Assembly (NCBI GenBank): GCA_013815395.1
Contig: JACDGH010000003.1
Span: forward strand, 1-32,839
DNA length: 32,839 nt
Direction of reading: 5' to 3'
DNA from: Parachlamydiaceae bacterium
GTDB lineage: Bacteria > Chlamydiota > Chlamydiia > Chlamydiales > Parachlamydiaceae
A program made the position numbers and the translations under genes. The notes beneath the pieces are model-generated. The model saw only the letters and a list, made by a program, of their open reading frames with translations, was not told the DNA's origin and ran no database searches. Shown here one piece after another: positions 30,372 to 32,839 of this stretch. Within the stretch, counting starts at the first letter, position 1; the number at the start of each line of letters is the position of its first letter.

Positions 30372-32839
30372 ATGTTAGATCTTTTTCGCAGATATCAAAA
30401 GTACTTATACATTGCCATCACAATAGTGATCGTCATTTCATTTTCCTTTTTTGGAACATACAGCACCCTATCGAATAACTCTTTTAGGGAGCAAATTGCC
30501 TTTACTACGGTAGATGGCACATCTATACCTCGACATGAACTCGATGAAATGGTGACATTTATCGGCACAGATTCGCTAGATAAGCTATTATTGGGCGGAG
30601 CATGGGGACCTAACTTTTTAAATAGCGGAGTCATTAAACAAGACTTTTTGGAAACCGGTTTGGCAGCCATGCTGATCGAACAGTATCCTACCGAATTGCA
30701 AAAAGACTTAGAAACCCGTTTCGAAAAAGAAAAGCGTTTTTCTCTCTATCGCAATCCTCAAACACCTTCAATCGGTGTGGAAGCGGCCTGGAATAATTTC
30801 TCACCTGCCATGAAAACGCATTACGATGCTCTTAAAGCTAATCAAAATCCGCTTAGCACTAATGCGATTAATTCACGCATTGCTTTATTTTTAGGCGAAA
30901 GGCAATTTCCTGCATCATTATTGCGTCAAGTGATTCGCTATCAAGAAAAGCAATACGGAAATCTCTCCCCCGATCGCCAACTAGAACAAATCGACCTATC
31001 CCTCTTTAACTATCATACCTTGGAAGATTGGTTTGGACCTCGCTTTACCCGCCTAGTAGCACAATTTATCATGAATGCCTCAATCATCGCTGAACAAAAA
31101 GGGTACCAAGTATCCAAAGCTGATGCTTTAGCGGACCTAATGAAGAATTCAGAAGCGAGCTTTCAACAGAACGCCCGCAATCCGCAGCTTGCCGTCGCAA
31201 ATAGCCAAGAATATTTCAATGAGCAGTTGCGACGATTGAATATGGACTCCAATAAGGCTGCAAAGCTATGGAGACAGGTCCTTCTATTTCAAAGATATTT
31301 TCAAGATGTAGGCAGCTCGATGTTTGTCGATCCACATACATTTGCAAAAATGGACTCTTATGCGTTGGAAGGGGTTGAAGGGGAAATGTTCCACTTGCCT
31401 AAAGAAATGCGCTTAGCAAATTTCCAATCTTTGCAAAAATTTGAAATTTATTTAAATGCAGTGAGCAAACGAGGCGAAAGCGAAAAGGACTTAATGCTAT
31501 TGCCTACAAAATTTTTATCAGTCGATGAGATTTCAAAAAGCACTCCCGAATTAGTTCAAAAGCGCTACATCTTAGAAATAGCTTCTGTCGATAAAAAAGC
31601 ATTGCAGTCCAAAGTCACTGTTAAAGACACTTGGAATTGGGAAGTCGAAGACAAAAATTGGGAACTCATCAAAAAACAATTTCCTGATCTAAAAGCAAAA
31701 TCTGCAAATACAAGAGATGAGCGTTTCGCTGTGCTTGATGCCTTAGATGACAAAATGCGCAGTCGAATCGATGCATACGCACGTTCAGCCTTCACAGATA
31801 GCCATCCTGAATGGATTGACATAGCCTTGGATGAAGCTCCTGTTAAAAAAATGACTGTTGGACTGCACCCAAATGGAGGTGTTCTCCTAAATATTAACTT
31901 AGCCTATGGCAAAGACTTATTACCACAACTTGATGCACTTCCCTCCCTTATGCTCCAACAGGCTGAATTAACCCCGGCAGTCAAAGCTGCAGCTGAAAAG
32001 TTTGCAACAACTAGTGCCGATGGAAATACCTATTACCGCATTGCTGTCATTGAACGTGTTCCTGAGCTAGAAATCATGACTTTTGCCGAAGCAAATAATG
32101 AAGGTGCTTTAGATAAGTTATTAGATAAAAAGTTGGAAGCCTATTATAAAAAAATCCGTGAAGCGGATGCTACAGAATTCCAACAAGCAGATAAAAGCTG
32201 GAAGCCTCTTAATGAAGTTAAAACAGAAGTAGCTGAACGTTATTTTGAGAAAACATTAAAAGCGATCCAGACTTCATACGCTGCAGCAATTGCCCCTGAG
32301 AAAGCTCCACAAAAGCTGATCAATGATTATGCAGCCACTTTGCGTTTTTTCGCTTATATGCAAAACGCAAAGAATCAAATGCAAAAAACGTCGGCAACAA
32401 TGGCTGAATTATCGAGTGAGCCTAATCAAGCAATTTCAAATGAAGGCAGTTTGCCTGAACATATGGCACTTGAGGACCAATGGAAGCTGGTGCGCAATGC
32501 CTATAAAACCACTCGCTCCGATTCGGATAATTTGCTAGATCATTCCGAATTGTTTGCGCTAGCGGATAATAGCTGGACAAAGGTTAATGCCCCTGCTAAT
32601 GGCGATATTAACTTCTTCCATCTTGATCGCAAGATCAGCGAACCTGATCCAAAAGCTGTAGCAAAAAGTGTCACTAAAGCCCGACAACTGTTGTCTACAG
32701 AAGCACAGCAAAAGCTTATGATGCTTACGCTTAAAGAAATTAAGACCAAAAATGCCATTTCTTTAGAATATCTGGATCAAACTTCAGAAACACCTCAATC
32801 TGAGGATGAAGAGGCCTTGGCAGTAGAAAGCCCATATTA
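30372..32839 (+). CDS. PpiD/SurA-N-like periplasmic folding factor, partial (runs off the right edge)
   Basis: 822 codons are open from ATG 30372 to the end of the window with no stop. The N-terminus MLDLFRRYQKYLYIAI and a hydrophobic stretch to about residue 30 (VIVISFSFFGTYS) form a single membrane anchor. Next come FTTVDGTSIPRHELDEM and LAALIEQ-type segments as in the SurA/PpiD N-terminal chaperone domain. The remaining part is long, helical and Lys/Glu/Ala-rich. No clear parvulin PPIase signature was found. This type of protein is conserved in chlamydiae and is annotated as SurA-N or PpiD-like; it should face the periplasm and help outer membrane protein folding. Ribosome-binding site GGGGAG is 13 bases upstream. 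Confidence 0.75.
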   Translation, partial: MLDLFRRYQKYLYIAITIVIVISFSFFGTYSTLSNNSFREQIAFTTVDGTSIPRHELDEMVTFIGTDSLDKLLLGGAWGPNFLNSGVIKQDFLETGLAAMLIEQYPTELQKDLETRFEKEKRFSLYRNPQTPSIGVEAAWNNFSPAMKTHYDALKANQNPLSTNAINSRIALFLGERQFPASLLRQVIRYQEKQYGNLSPDRQLEQIDLSLFNYHTLEDWFGPRFTRLVAQFIMNASIIAEQKGYQVSKADALADLMKNSEASFQQNARNPQLAVANSQEYFNEQLRRLNMDSNKAAKLWRQVLLFQRYFQDVGSSMFVDPHTFAKMDSYALEGVEGEMFHLPKEMRLANFQSLQKFEIYLNAVSKRGESEKDLMLLPTKFLSVDEISKSTPELVQKRYILEIASVDKKALQSKVTVKDTWNWEVEDKNWELIKKQFPDLKAKSANTRDERFAVLDALDDKMRSRIDAYARSAFTDSHPEWIDIALDEAPVKKMTVGLHPNGGVLLNINLAYGKDLLPQLDALPSLMLQQAELTPAVKAAAEKFATTSADGNTYYRIAVIERVPELEIMTFAEANNEGALDKLLDKKLEAYYKKIREADATEFQQADKSWKPLNEVKTEVAERYFEKTLKAIQTSYAAAIAPEKAPQKLINDYAATLRFFAYMQNAKNQMQKTSATMAELSSEPNQAISNEGSLPEHMALEDQWKLVRNAYKTTRSDSDNLLDHSELFALADNSWTKVNAPANGDINFFHLDRKISEPDPKAVAKSVTKARQLLSTEAQQKLMMLTLKEIKTKNAISLEYLDQTSETPQSEDEEALAVESPY

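Noticed and set aside
1..32839. tRNA, rRNA or riboswitch genes
   Set aside because: I saw no T-loop/anticodon arrangement, rRNA core sequence or recognisable riboswitch; the only structured RNAs are hairpins listed above. A covariance-model scan would settle it.

Overview
The window looks like part of the chromosome of a chlamydia-like, amoeba-associated endosymbiont, with Parachlamydiaceae/Protochlamydia as the best guess. The reasons are: a glmM-glmS-tyrP operon in the order known from Chlamydia; a poly(A)-polymerase-like gene followed shortly by lpxB; a cysteine-rich MOMP-like outer membrane protein; several eukaryotic-like or effector-like proteins (PP2C phosphatase, cysteine-hydrolase-like proteins, secreted glycosyltransferase, lipase-like hydrolase); and low GC with AT-rich, repeat-bearing intergenic DNA. 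The genus is inferred from content, not proven.

Layout. 1-3880 is unstable accessory DNA: the 5' end of an acyl-CoA dehydrogenase gene, small tandem repeats, a 190-bp element with 50-bp inverted arms, a collagen-like secreted protein, an M48 metallopeptidase, and a decayed second copy of the acyl-CoA dehydrogenase 5' region fused to a tyrP 3' fragment. 3885-5968 holds two candidate effector hydrolases on the minus strand: a Cys/His/Asp protein whose N-terminus is split off by a one-base frameshift, and a membrane-anchored protein with a caspase-like HG...QPC pattern. 6227-10669 is the glmM-glmS-tyrP operon (amino-sugar synthesis plus aromatic amino acid uptake), read leftwards. 10793-13255 encodes a secreted DXD glycosyltransferase and a repeat-containing, cysteine-rich outer membrane protein.

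13904-18388 is a rightward, tightly overlapping envelope operon: pcnB-like, GT2 glycosyltransferase, a LpxB N-domain membrane protein, lpxB, and a DUF374 acyltransferase. It converges on the leftward yceD-rpmF-plsX cluster (18352-20129). 20469-21911 is a eukaryotic-like PP2C with an unrecognised N-terminal half. 22184-26672 is a rightward operon of two ABC exporter half-transporters that together form one complete and one degenerate ATP site, followed by a UbiA-type prenyltransferase. 26724-30371 holds an unknown small gene, a lipase-like hydrolase and an unknown His/Cys protein, with two more copies of the intergenic repeat. The window ends inside a long PpiD/SurA-like periplasmic chaperone gene.

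Most notable points: (1) two genes, the collagen-like and the cysteine-hydrolase gene, each have a well-placed start and ribosome-binding site in the wrong frame, joined to the main frame by a one-base deficit in a homopolymer (T8 and C6), suggesting phase switching, recoding or base-call error; (2) the acyl-CoA dehydrogenase::tyrP chimeric pseudogene; (3) the dispersed palindromic element, one half-copy of which supplies the stop codon of the lipase-like gene; (4) the set of candidate host-directed hydrolases.
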